Shown one piece after another: positions 16,976 to 24,946 of a stretch of 29,948 nucleotides of DNA. Each line of letters begins with the position of its first letter. Position 1 is the stretch's first letter. Source of the stretch: a bacterium (lineage in GTDB: Bacteria; CSSED10-310; JAJRTK01); contig JAJRTK010000292.1 in NCBI GenBank assembly GCA_024278345.1, positions 1 to 29,948 of the forward strand, read 5' to 3'. The translations under genes were made by a program, and so were the position numbers. Below the pieces are notes generated by a model that was not told the DNA's origin, ran no database searches, and worked only from the letters and a program-made list of their open reading frames with translations.

Positions 16976-18433
16976 ATGCTGGAGTTTTTCGCCGATGCAT
17001 GGCAGTACATCGCCGGAGCGCTCACGGTGACGATGACCCTAGTGGCCTCCATCCACGCCATTCTCTACAAGCGAGACGGTCGATCGGCCGTGGGCTGGGT
17101 GGGCGTGATTTGGCTGGTTCCAGTCTTGGGGGCGGTCTTTTACGTGCTTTTGGGCATCAACCGCGTGCGGCGGAAGGCGGCGGGACTTCGCACACCGGAA
17201 AGACAAGGACCGCCGGTCTCCATCGTGGCGGCGTTCCATGGGGAAAGGCTCGCTCGGCAGTTGGGTCCCAAGCGAGCACACCTCACCAACCTCGCCCAGC
17301 TCTCGGATCGGGTGGGCCGGTGGCCCTTGGTGTGGAACAACCGCATCGAGCCGCTACACAACGGAGACGAGGCCTTTCCCCGAATGCTGGAGGCGATCCG
17401 GTCCGCCACTCGATCCGTGGCTCTGGCCACCTACATCTTTGACAACGGCGTCACGGGAAAACAGTTCTCAACGGCCCTTGCCGACGCGGTCCGGCGAGGA
17501 GTCGAAGTCCGCGTCATCGTCGATGGAATCGGTGTGCGCTATACCTGGCCGTCGGTGCTTCGCTCCTTCCACGCGGCAGGAGTGCCCTACGCTATCTTCG
17601 TCTCCACCCGGGTCCCGTGGCCCCTCCGGATGCCCTATTTCAACCTCCGCACTCACCGCAAAATCCTCGTAGTAGACGGCAAAATTGGATTCACCGGCGG
17701 CATGAACATCCGGGACGGCCACGTGATGGGCCTTCAACCGCGCTGGCCGATCCGCGACCTCCATTTCGAGCTGGAAGGCCCCGTCGTGCAACATGCCATG
17801 CGCACCTTTCAGGAAGACTGGTTTTTTTGCACCAGAGAACGATTGGAGGGCGAAACCTGGTTCCCCAACCTCCAGCCCGCCGGCTCGGTGGCGGCTCGAG
17901 GCATTCCCGACGGCCCCGACGAAGACTTCGACAAGCTCCGCTGGACAATCCTGGGCGCCCTGGCCTGCGCCCGGAAATCCGTTCGCATCGTCACCCCCTA
18001 TTTCCTGCCCGATCAATGGCTCATCACATCCCTCTCCGTCGCTGCCTTGCGGGGAGTCGATGTCGATATCATCCTTCCCGAGGAAAACAATCTCAATCTC
18101 GTCAAGTGGGCGTCAGCCGCCATCATGTGGCAAATTCTTGAACACGGCTGCCGGGTCTACCATACACCGCCGCCATTCGAGCACACGAAGCTCATGCTGG
18201 TAGACGGGGCATGGGCCCTCATCGGTTCCGCCAACTGGGATCCACGGAGCCTCCGCCTCAATTTCGAGTTCAATATCGAGTGCTATGACCGAGACTTGGT
18301 CCGCGGCCTGGAAAAGACAGTCCTCGAACGGATCCGACGCGCCCGGCGGCTGACCTGGCAAAAAAGTGAAGGCCGAAATTTTGCCACGCGCCTTCGAGAC
18401 GGTATCGCGAGGCTGTTCATCCCCTACCTCTAA
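16976..18433 (+). CDS. cls: cardiolipin synthase, phospholipase D family
   Basis: Inner-membrane enzyme that joins two phosphatidylglycerol molecules into cardiolipin plus glycerol, 485 residues. Two N-terminal membrane helices (about 8-30 and 38-60; PLDc_N type) precede two PLD domains. The catalytic HKD motifs are intact: THRKILVVD with His227, Lys229 and Asp234, and EHTKLMLVD with His403, Lys405 and Asp410. Each is followed by the usual downstream sequence, GFTGGMN and GSANWDPRS. Length and layout match Cls A/B-type enzymes. AGGAAG precedes the ATG by three to four bases. It lies 57 bases after the ABC permease and may share its transcript. Confidence 0.93.
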   Translation: MLEFFADAWQYIAGALTVTMTLVASIHAILYKRDGRSAVGWVGVIWLVPVLGAVFYVLLGINRVRRKAAGLRTPERQGPPVSIVAAFHGERLARQLGPKRAHLTNLAQLSDRVGRWPLVWNNRIEPLHNGDEAFPRMLEAIRSATRSVALATYIFDNGVTGKQFSTALADAVRRGVEVRVIVDGIGVRYTWPSVLRSFHAAGVPYAIFVSTRVPWPLRMPYFNLRTHRKILVVDGKIGFTGGMNIRDGHVMGLQPRWPIRDLHFELEGPVVQHAMRTFQEDWFFCTRERLEGETWFPNLQPAGSVAARGIPDGPDEDFDKLRWTILGALACARKSVRIVTPYFLPDQWLITSLSVAALRGVDVDIILPEENNLNLVKWASAAIMWQILEHGCRVYHTPPPFEHTKLMLVDGAWALIGSANWDPRSLRLNFEFNIECYDRDLVRGLEKTVLERIRRARRLTWQKSEGRNFATRLRDGIARLFIPYL

Positions 18434-18511
18434 CTCATATCCTTGAGCTTGGACGGCTATGTGCCAGACGCTTCAAAGCGTGCGCCTTGATTCGAGGGCG
18501 CTGAAAGGATC

Positions 18512-19660
18512 ATGAACATGCCCTTGAGAGGCCCCATTCCTTGGCATCCGAAAAGTCCGGTGACACGACTCCGCGCTCTCTTCATGAGGGAATCGCGGGG
18601 CTTTTGTCTTCGGTTTCTGCTCCTTGCCCTGCTGATCTGGGGGGCCGGACCGCGGAGGGTGGCGGCCAAGGCAGAAGTCGTGACGGTGGGGACGTACCTG
18701 CACAACATCGAAGATATCGACCTTGAGCACAACAACTATGAGCTCTCCTTCCAGCTTTGGATGAAGTGGGAAGGGGAGATCGACCCCACCGCCTCCTTCC
18801 GGTTCACCAACCTCATCGAAGAATGGGCCCTCACGTCCCGGCCGGTCTTCCCCATACCCATCGTGCTTCCCGATGGCCGGAAATATCAGCGTTTCGTCGT
18901 GGAAGGCAGGTTTTTTCACAAGTTTTGGCTCGGCACCTTCCCTCTGGACTGGCAAAAAGTGACGCTGGAGGTGGAGGACGAAAATCACACCACGGAAGAA
19001 CTTCTTTACGCGCCCGATCTTGAAAACAGCGGCATCCACCCCGATCTGACCATCCCCGGTTGGGAGATTCTGGAGATCTACAATGAAAGCAAAGCCGCCA
19101 ATTACGGATCGGATTTCGGTTCCGGTCTCGGCAAGGCCGCCACCTTTCCACACTACAGGTTCGGCGTCCGCATCGAGCGACCCGTGCGATTCTATTTCTT
19201 GAAGATCATGCCACCCATCGTCATCACCCTGCTTTGCTGCCTGACGATCTTCTTCGTCGATCCCCGCTACGTCGATGCCAGGCTCGGCACGCCCATCGCG
19301 GTGTTGCTGGCCGAGGTCTTCCTTCAGCTCAGCTTCACCAATTCATTGCCGGATGTGGCGATCCTCCTTCTCATCGATCACCTGTTCAATTTTTCCTACA
19401 CCATCATCTTCTTGTGCCTGGTGGTCTGCATTTGGACGACGCGGTTGGTGTCAAGGCTGGAGAAGCTGGAAGCCGAGGTGGATTCCGCGGATCCGGGAAC
19501 GGTAGAAGCAGTGAAAGAAGAGATCTCGGCCATGGAGTCCAGGCTTCGCCGCATCGACAGGTTCGCGGGCTTTGGTCTGACGGCTGTTTTTTTTCTTGGC
19601 CTGGCGGCCATCACCTTCGCCCTTCGCGGCGGCTATCTCCTGGAAATGTTAGGGCGCTAG
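18512..19660 (+). CDS. pentameric ligand-gated ion channel homologue (Cys-loop superfamily)
   Basis: Prokaryotic relative of Cys-loop receptors such as GLIC and ELIC, 382 residues. A signal-peptide-like segment spans about 31-54 (FCLRFLLLALLIW, then VAAKA), after an unusually long basic lead. The extracellular beta-sandwich (about 55-226) carries the YELSFQLWMKW strand and FPLD at 143-146, the conserved core of the former Cys loop; as in other prokaryotic members, the loop cysteines are absent. M1 (about 227-249) contains the expected proline, M2 is DARLGTPIAVLLAEVFLQL (256-274), M2-M3 reads TNSLPDV, and M3 is about 282-308. M4 is about 351-372. A charged 40-residue M3-M4 linker (311-350) is much longer than in GLIC or ELIC. 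AAAGGA precedes the ATG. Ligand and ion selectivity are unknown. Confidence 0.85.
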   Translation: MNMPLRGPIPWHPKSPVTRLRALFMRESRGFCLRFLLLALLIWGAGPRRVAAKAEVVTVGTYLHNIEDIDLEHNNYELSFQLWMKWEGEIDPTASFRFTNLIEEWALTSRPVFPIPIVLPDGRKYQRFVVEGRFFHKFWLGTFPLDWQKVTLEVEDENHTTEELLYAPDLENSGIHPDLTIPGWEILEIYNESKAANYGSDFGSGLGKAATFPHYRFGVRIERPVRFYFLKIMPPIVITLLCCLTIFFVDPRYVDARLGTPIAVLLAEVFLQLSFTNSLPDVAILLLIDHLFNFSYTIIFLCLVVCIWTTRLVSRLEKLEAEVDSADPGTVEAVKEEISAMESRLRRIDRFAGFGLTAVFFLGLAAITFALRGGYLLEMLGR

Positions 19661-19730
19661 GAAGATCCGCCACCCCTGGTGATCAAGCCGATAGTCCATT
19701 CAGGGAACAGTGGCCAAAATTCCCGGGGAA

Positions 19731-20549
19731 TCAGGAAAAAAGTTCCGCCTGGCTCGTTCCCTCGGGAAGGATCTTGCTCCGCTTCCGACAAAGCTTGCGG
19801 AACCTGTGGGCCTCGTCCGGGTGAAGTGGCGAGGCGGGACCCGCAAACCGGCGCTCGAGCTCGCAAAGCTCTCTTTGGGAAGAGGCCTCTTCCATGTTTT
19901 GGAGAAGCTCGTAATACTGTGGAGAGAGAAGGCCAGCCGCCTCGCGGACCGCCAGCCAGGAGACCCGATGGGCCGGGGAAGCTCCCAGACTCCGGAGAGC
20001 CGAGAAATGGGCCTTGGTAGGGTAACCCTTGTGCTTGGCGAAACCGTAGCCCGGGAATTGCCGGTCCAGGTCTACCATGAGCCGGTCTCGGCGCTCCTTG
20101 GCCAGAATCGATGCCGCCGCGATACAAAGGTGAAGGCGATCTCCCTTGATGGGGCCTTGCTGCGGCAAATCGAGGGCGATTCTCCGGGCGTCCACCAGCA
20201 GGTAATCCGGGGAGGGCGTCAGCCCCAGGACCGCCCGCTTCATCGCTTCGAGGCCGGCCCGGTGGATATCCAGTTGGTCGATCTCCCCGGGGCCAATCTC
20301 CACGACACTGGTGGCGGTAGCCCGACGAAGGATCTCTCTTTCCAGCTCCCGCCGGTTCCTCTGGCTAAGGAGCTTGGAATCTTGGATGCCTTCCACGGAA
20401 AACCGAGGAGGCAAAATCACGGCAGCCGCCACGACGGGGCCGGCCAAAGGTCCCATCCCGGCCTCGTCCACCCCGGCCACGCGGGAAAAACCACGAGCCC
20501 AAAGCTCTTTATCCAGGAGACGATTGGGAAATTCTTTCGCAGGGGACAT
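19731..20549 (-). CDS. rnhB: ribonuclease HII with C-terminal extension
   Basis: Endonuclease that cuts the RNA strand of RNA-DNA hybrids and single ribonucleotides in DNA, 272 residues. Active-site carboxylates are Asp28 and Glu29 in AGVDEAGMGPLAGPV, Asp120 in LLVDARRI, and Asp155 in ASILAKERRD; GYPTKAH and HRVSW are also conserved. I start at the ATG at 20549, with GGAG seven bases upstream, because the frame further upstream has no RNase H resemblance. After the usual end near residue 204 it carries about 65 extra charged residues. It is divergent from the SGNH hydrolase, and its stop faces that of the channel gene across 70 bases. Confidence 0.93.
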   Translation of the reverse strand: MSPAKEFPNRLLDKELWARGFSRVAGVDEAGMGPLAGPVVAAAVILPPRFSVEGIQDSKLLSQRNRRELEREILRRATATSVVEIGPGEIDQLDIHRAGLEAMKRAVLGLTPSPDYLLVDARRIALDLPQQGPIKGDRLHLCIAAASILAKERRDRLMVDLDRQFPGYGFAKHKGYPTKAHFSALRSLGASPAHRVSWLAVREAAGLLSPQYYELLQNMEEASSQRELCELERRFAGPASPLHPDEAHRFRKLCRKRSKILPEGTSQAELFS

Positions 20550-20663
20550 CTTTTTTCTCCGGGGCAAGCGAGGGGTTTCCCCATTTTCGGAAAATCCTTC
20601 ATGATAGGCATCATCAACATGGGAATCGGACCACTGAAAAAGTCTATCCAATGGACGGGCATC

Positions 20664-21398
20664 ATGTTCATGAGTCGCGGGCTGGCGCTTTTTGTGTCGC
20701 TCCTGATGGGGCTCTTGACTGTAGGAATCGCTGGCCCCGGGTGCGGCAATGGCAAAAACGATCCGGACAATGGCGGCCCGGCTTTGTCGGTGCGCCTCCT
20801 GGCCGCCGGGGACTCCATCACCTATGGGGCAGGCGGCAACTATTTCGGGTACCGGCGGTTCCTGGTGGAGCTTGGCGGCGTGGCGGGGCGGGAGCTCCTG
20901 CTGATTGGATCGGTGACAGAAAACCTGGGTACGGGAGAGGGGCATGAGGGACATCCGGGCTGGACCGCCGAAGAGCTCCGGGTTGCGCTGCCCCTCTGGC
21001 TGGAAATCGAGGAACCGGATATCCTTGTGCTCCACATCGGCACCAATGACATTTATGAAGGGCTACCCCTGGCCGGAGCAGTGGAGGCCATCGACAAGAG
21101 CCTGGAAACCGTCTTGCGGCAGGCCCCGTCTTGCTTGACGGTCCTCTCCACCATCGGCCCGTACCGGAGCCCGAAAAACAGCCAGGCAGTCCAGCTCAAT
21201 CAGGAGCTTCGCGCCATGGCGGCGCGGCGGGCAGCGGCTGGACAACGGATCGTCTTGGCCGATAGTTACCGGACCCTGACCGACTCGGGGGTTTCCTTGG
21301 AACAACTTCTCTCCGACAGCGCCCACCCGTCGGACCTCGGGTATTACCTCATGGCGAAGGAGATCTGGCAAGCCCTGGCAGCCGCGAACAGCCCATGA
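20664..21398 (+). CDS. SGNH/GDSL-family hydrolase, secreted
   Basis: Esterase/lipase-type serine hydrolase of 244 residues. Block I is AAGDSITYGAG with nucleophile Ser51, the GHEGHPGWT segment is at 93-101, block III is HIGTND at 124-129, and block V is DSAHP with Asp218 and His221. The N-terminus is a hydrophobic signal (about 6-23) followed by GPGC; Cys27 could be lipidated, but Leu is missing at -3, so the lipobox is weak. The start is uncertain: in-frame ATGs also lie at 20601, 20619 and 20670. I favour 20664 or 20670 because the signal peptide then has a normal length and the divergent rnhB keeps room for promoters. Substrate (acetylated sugar or lipid ester) unknown. Confidence 0.85.
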   Translation: MFMSRGLALFVSLLMGLLTVGIAGPGCGNGKNDPDNGGPALSVRLLAAGDSITYGAGGNYFGYRRFLVELGGVAGRELLLIGSVTENLGTGEGHEGHPGWTAEELRVALPLWLEIEEPDILVLHIGTNDIYEGLPLAGAVEAIDKSLETVLRQAPSCLTVLSTIGPYRSPKNSQAVQLNQELRAMAARRAAAGQRIVLADSYRTLTDSGVSLEQLLSDSAHPSDLGYYLMAKEIWQALAAANSP

Positions 21399-21527
21399 AT
21401 TCAAGGAAAAGGAGCCGACCAAAGGAAGAGTCGTCTATACCGACGACCAATGGCCGATGCCGCAAGGAACGGGAAACAGCCGCAAGGGGGAATTGACTTT
21501 CCACTGGGAATCTCCGAGAGTTTTCCC

Positions 21528-21929
21528 ATGGCGACGGATAAGGCATTTTACGAACTCGGGCGAGTGGCTCCCAATCTGATTGCACGCCTGGCCGGTTTGG
21601 ACGCCCCGGGCGCCTACCGCTGGACGAGTCCTGCCGTAAAGGCTCTCGAGCGGCGCTTCGACGGAGTTCTGATTCCAACGGAAAAAGAGTTGCCTTGGCT
21701 CTTCGCGGAGTTCCAGGGATACCCAGACCGGGGCTTCCTTCGTCGCTGGCTCCAGGGAATTGCTACCTACCTGGCGCAAAACGACTATCGGGGACCTATC
21801 CGGGCTCTGGTGCTGTACGTAGAGGCGCCCTCGCGCCTGGAGGAGGCCTTGGACCTCCGGTGGGCCCCGGAGAAAGGGCTTCTCTTCCGACCAGAATCCC
21901 TCATCCTGAGTGAGTTCTCTCCGGAATAG
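21528..21929 (+). CDS. DUF2887/Rpn-like nuclease, N-terminal part cut short by TAG
   Basis: The first 133 residues match the N-terminal PD-(D/E)XK-type domain of DUF2887 proteins, relatives of the Rpn/YhgA transposase-like nucleases: MATDKAFYELG, RWTSPAVKALERRFDGV, then LPWLFAEFQ. Candidate catalytic residues are Asp45, Glu61 and Gln63. The frame stops at TAG (21927-21929), and the same frame continues at once with sequence expected of the rest of the family (21957-22487). The gene is therefore interrupted by a single nonsense codon, not a frameshift. Likely a pseudogene for the full-length nuclease; sequencing error or readthrough cannot be excluded. In 21399-21527 the only visible feature is GTCGTC/GACGAC (21430-21447). 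Confidence 0.7.
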   Translation: MATDKAFYELGRVAPNLIARLAGLDAPGAYRWTSPAVKALERRFDGVLIPTEKELPWLFAEFQGYPDRGFLRRWLQGIATYLAQNDYRGPIRALVLYVEAPSRLEEALDLRWAPEKGLLFRPESLILSEFSPE

Positions 21930-21956
21930 CTTCTGGAGCGGGGAGGTATTGAGGCC

Positions 21957-22487
21957 GTGCCACTTTTGCCCCTGACTCGCGTTCCGGCCCGGAAGCTGCG
22001 GGAACGGAGCCACGACTGGGCGGAAAACCTGGCCGCGCTGGCGCTTGCGCCCAGTCTCCAGGCAAGCTTGAGGGGCCTGCTGGCTGCCTTCCTGAGCCAC
22101 CGGCTGCCGGAACTCCGTCTGGAAGAACTGGAAAGACTCCTAGGAGGAAAAAAAATGGAAGATACTCATTTGGGACAACTGCTGCTGGAGCGCGGCATCG
22201 AACAAGGAATCAAGAAAGGACTGGATCAAGGGCTGGAAAAAGGGCTGGAAAAAGGCCTGGAAAAGGGAAGAGAAGAAGGGCGAACCGCAGAAGCACGGCG
22301 CCTTCTTCTTCGTGCTCTCCGCCGACGGCTCGGGGAGCCTTCCGCCGCCCTCGTGGCATGGATGGAATCTCGGAAGTCCGTGGAAGAGCTGGAAGAAGGC
22401 CTGGACCAGGTTCTCGAAGCCTCTTCCATGGAAGAACTGGAAGAGGGGCTCCGCGTTGGAAGTGGACGGGTTTTCGGGGCGGAATGA
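21957..22487 (+). CDS. DUF2887/Rpn-like protein, C-terminal part (DUF4351-like)
   Basis: Continuation of the gene split at the TAG 27 bases before. The GTG at 21957 is a possible restart with GGGGAGG ten bases upstream. Residues 1-60 are the helical middle of the family, then come the charged GLEKGLEKG repeat and a C-terminal DUF4351-like domain (RRLLLRALRRRLGE ... VEELEEGLDQVLEASSMEELEEGL). A much better internal start lies at 22155: ATG with a perfect AGGAGG seven bases upstream, giving a 110-residue protein MEDTHLGQLLLERG with the repeat and C-terminal domain only. In studied Rpn genes such internal products act as antitoxins to the full-length nuclease. Here only the small form may be made intact. 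Confidence 0.65.
   Translation: MPLLPLTRVPARKLRERSHDWAENLAALALAPSLQASLRGLLAAFLSHRLPELRLEELERLLGGKKMEDTHLGQLLLERGIEQGIKKGLDQGLEKGLEKGLEKGREEGRTAEARRLLLRALRRRLGEPSAALVAWMESRKSVEELEEGLDQVLEASSMEELEEGLRVGSGRVFGAE
22142..22157 (+). promoter_or_regulatory. strong internal ribosome-binding site and start codon
   Basis: AGGAGG (22142-22147), seven A and ATG (22155-22157) form a near-ideal Shine-Dalgarno plus start inside the Rpn-like gene, in frame with it. It is the strongest RBS in this part of the window and is placed just before the C-terminal domain. Confidence 0.7.
22218..22277 (+). repeat. 12-bp in-frame coding repeat (GLEK)
   Basis: Five 12-base units encode GLDQ, GLEK, GLEK, GLEK and GREE; the two central units are identical (GGGCTGGAAAAA). 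Such short slippage-prone charged repeats are characteristic of Rpn/DUF4351-type proteins and let their length vary between relatives. Confidence 0.85.
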
Positions 22488-22569
22488 ACCTCGATCGGCG
22501 AGAGTTTTCGGGCACCACCCCGGGCGGTGCCGTTCGGCGGTCCTACGGCGAACTCTTTGGAACAAGGCG

Positions 22570-23796
22570 ATGGAGTCTCTTTTTCGAGTGCCGGGAAAAC
22601 TGATGCTGGCCGGAGAATACGCGGTCCTGGATGGTTCTCCCGCCGTGGTGGCCGCAGTGGATCGGTATGTTGCGGTCCGGATAGAGCCCTGCCCCAGGGA
22701 AGAAGGGATTTCGTTTCGGTTGTGCCTCCCCGATGGCCAGGCGCTTTGGGTGGTCTTGGATCCATCCGTGCCTATTTCTCTTCCGGCGAAGGCCTATGAC
22801 CGTAATCCCCGCCGCGCTCCGGTTCCGAACCTCCTCCCGGAGCACGGGGCAGGAGAAGCAGTGCCCCCGCACAGCCACACGACGGCGATAGAGAACAATG
22901 ACCGACGATCCTCCATCCTTGCGCCTTGCCTTGAGATCCTGACGGCCCAATTGGGACCGGGTTGGCTACAAAAGGCCCGGTCTGCCCGGGTCACGGTGGA
23001 TTCCGCCGCCTTCGGCCAAGAGGCGCTGGGCCGTACAGAAAGGGTGAAGCTCGGTTTCGGCTCTAGCGCCGCCAGTGCCGTGGCTATTTTGGGGGCGCTC
23101 TTGGACCTCTGCCGCGGGATCGACGGAGCGCGGCAGGATCGGGATTTCCTGGTCAGCCTTGCGGACAAGGCGCACAGGGAGGCCCAAGGCGGCGTCGGGA
23201 GCGGCGCCGACGTGGCGGCTTCGGTCTACGGTGGGCTGATTCTCTACCGCCAGATAGCCACCGACGGCCGTTTCCTTCAAAAAGTCCAACCCATCTCTCC
23301 TACCCCCACTGGCTGCTGCGCCATTGCCTGCTGGACAGGGAAGTCCGCCAGCACGAAAGATCTCGTGGACAGGGTCTGGCGCTGGCGGCGCCATCAACCG
23401 GGGGCCTACCAAAGGCGGATGGCCGCGCTCTCCCAGGTTGCCTCCGGGATGGCCGGAGCCCTGGCCGCGGGCGATGGAAAGGATCTCCTTGCATCCGTGG
23501 ACGAAGGTTACGGCGCCATGGATCGGCTTGCCCGGGAGAGCGGTCTTCCCCTGGTTCTCGATGCCCACGTGGAGATCCGAAAACTTGCCAGACGTTTTGG
23601 GGGAACCGCCAAACCTACTGGCGCCGGCGGCGGAGACCTTGCCCTAGCCCTCCTTCCCTCCCGCCAGGCCGCGGAACGGTTCCTGGTCGATCTCTCCGGA
23701 ACCCCAGGAATCCCCATCCCCCTTGGCCTGGATCCCCATGGATTCGCCGAACAAACCTCGCCAACAAAGCGATCCCCGCGGTTCATCCAGCTCTGA
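22570..23796 (+). CDS. mvaK2: phosphomevalonate kinase (ERG8-type GHMP kinase)
   Basis: Cytosolic enzyme converting mevalonate 5-phosphate plus ATP to mevalonate 5-diphosphate, 408 residues. GHMP motifs: PGKLMLAGEYAVLDGSPAVV at 8-27, ATP loop LGFGSSAAS at 161-169, and TGAGGGD at 350-356. GGVGSGADVAAS (207-218) separates phosphomevalonate kinase from mevalonate and galactose kinases. The ATG at 22570 starts the first motif at the normal distance; AAGG is only a few bases upstream, so its RBS is weak. A His/Pro-rich segment (about 79-113) looks like an insertion. It converges with the decarboxylase gene (stop at 23876), so it is transcribed separately from the other two mevalonate genes. Confidence 0.88.
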   Translation: MESLFRVPGKLMLAGEYAVLDGSPAVVAAVDRYVAVRIEPCPREEGISFRLCLPDGQALWVVLDPSVPISLPAKAYDRNPRRAPVPNLLPEHGAGEAVPPHSHTTAIENNDRRSSILAPCLEILTAQLGPGWLQKARSARVTVDSAAFGQEALGRTERVKLGFGSSAASAVAILGALLDLCRGIDGARQDRDFLVSLADKAHREAQGGVGSGADVAASVYGGLILYRQIATDGRFLQKVQPISPTPTGCCAIACWTGKSASTKDLVDRVWRWRRHQPGAYQRRMAALSQVASGMAGALAAGDGKDLLASVDEGYGAMDRLARESGLPLVLDAHVEIRKLARRFGGTAKPTGAGGGDLALALLPSRQAAERFLVDLSGTPGIPIPLGLDPHGFAEQTSPTKRSPRFIQL

Positions 23797-23875
23797 GAAG
23801 AGGCCTGAGCTATCAAGATGCTGCCGTCGCGGGGAGAAATCGGTCTACTCCGCGGACAAGCACTTTGGCATCGTC

Positions 23876-24946
23876 CTAGAGATCGGTCGAGGATCCTGAC
23901 TCGCCGACCCCCTCACAACTCCCAGACAGTCCCTGCTCGGGGAGTAGGTGAGCTCCCGGTCCTGGACGGCACTCCGTCAGGCGCTGGACCGCCGGGCAGG
24001 CTTCGAGGTGCCGGGCCATTTCCGGCGCGGCCTCCCCTTGGCAGAGAACCTTGACGTGGGGCCCGGCGTCGATGGTGCAATAGGCCCGCATCCCTTGCTT
24101 CCGGAGGCCTTCCACGAGCTTGAGGATCTCCACCGTGGCCGGACTCCAGAAGAGGACCGGCGGATCCGCCGCCAGCGCCGTGGCGTGCATGGCCAAGGCA
24201 TTCCGCTCCACCAGCGGACCCAGCCGATCCAGGTCCCGCCGCCCAATGGCCTCCCGGGCCTCCCGGATATCCCGGGCCACGAGGCGGATCCAGCTCGGAT
24301 AGAAGGGCGACGTCCGGGCCGTCCGGCGCATGGCCTCCGACGAGGAAACCTCCTTCTTCCGGCTCGTGGTCTGGGCCACCAGGAGCCGGAGGTCCCAGTA
24401 GTCCGGCCCGAAGAGAGGCCTGGCATAACAGTCGGATCCATCGGGCCGGCTGCCCGGAAGCATCTCCACGAAGCCACCGAAAATCGACCGCGCCGCCGAC
24501 CCCGACCCCATCCTGGCCAGCCGGCTCGACCCTTCCCGGGAAACCTCCAGCCCCGCCGCGGCGCACGCCGCCAGCGCCAGCGCGGCAAAGGCCGACGCCG
24601 ACGACGCCAACCCCGACGCCGTGGGAAAATTGTTCCAGGACCGCACCACGGCGCTCCCCGAAACCCCGGCCTGCTCCCGGACCAGGTCCAGAAACCGGGA
24701 AACCCGCTCCGCAGCCGGTCCCGGCGCCGGCGTCCCCCCGAGCCAAACTTCGTCGGGCCCGCCGTCCCGGAAAGCCACCGAGGTCGTCGTGTGCAGCCGA
24801 TCCAACGTCATGGAAAGGCTCCCCGTGGCCGGAAGATTCAGCCCTTTCGGGACGGCCTCCCTCTTTCCCCAGTACTTCACGAGGGCAATGTTCGAATGGG
24901 CCCGGGCCGTCGCCTTTTTCCACCGGATCCCCGACTCCCCGCTCAT
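23876..24946 (-). CDS. mvaD: diphosphomevalonate decarboxylase
   Basis: GHMP-family enzyme that phosphorylates and decarboxylates mevalonate diphosphate to isopentenyl diphosphate, 356 residues. Motifs: ARAHSNIALVKYWGKR at 14-29, SWNNFPTASGLASSASAFAA at 103-122, GSGSAARSIFGGFVEM at 147-162, and the catalytic Asp293 in TIDAGPHVKV, where most relatives have GPN rather than GPH. The ATG at 24946 has GGAGG(GG) upstream and overlaps the TGA of mevalonate kinase (ATGA, 24943-24946), so translation is coupled. The longer frame upstream is Gly/Arg-rich and lies inside the kinase gene, so I exclude it. Confidence 0.93.
   Translation of the reverse strand: MSGESGIRWKKATARAHSNIALVKYWGKREAVPKGLNLPATGSLSMTLDRLHTTTSVAFRDGGPDEVWLGGTPAPGPAAERVSRFLDLVREQAGVSGSAVVRSWNNFPTASGLASSASAFAALALAACAAAGLEVSREGSSRLARMGSGSAARSIFGGFVEMLPGSRPDGSDCYARPLFGPDYWDLRLLVAQTTSRKKEVSSSEAMRRTARTSPFYPSWIRLVARDIREAREAIGRRDLDRLGPLVERNALAMHATALAADPPVLFWSPATVEILKLVEGLRKQGMRAYCTIDAGPHVKVLCQGEAAPEMARHLEACPAVQRLTECRPGPGAHLLPEQGLSGSCEGVGESGSSTDL

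Noticed and set aside
20050-21035. 434-residue version of RNase HII
   Set aside because: The extra N-terminal residues are antisense to the SGNH hydrolase and show no RNase H similarity; the ATG at 20549 has a good RBS.
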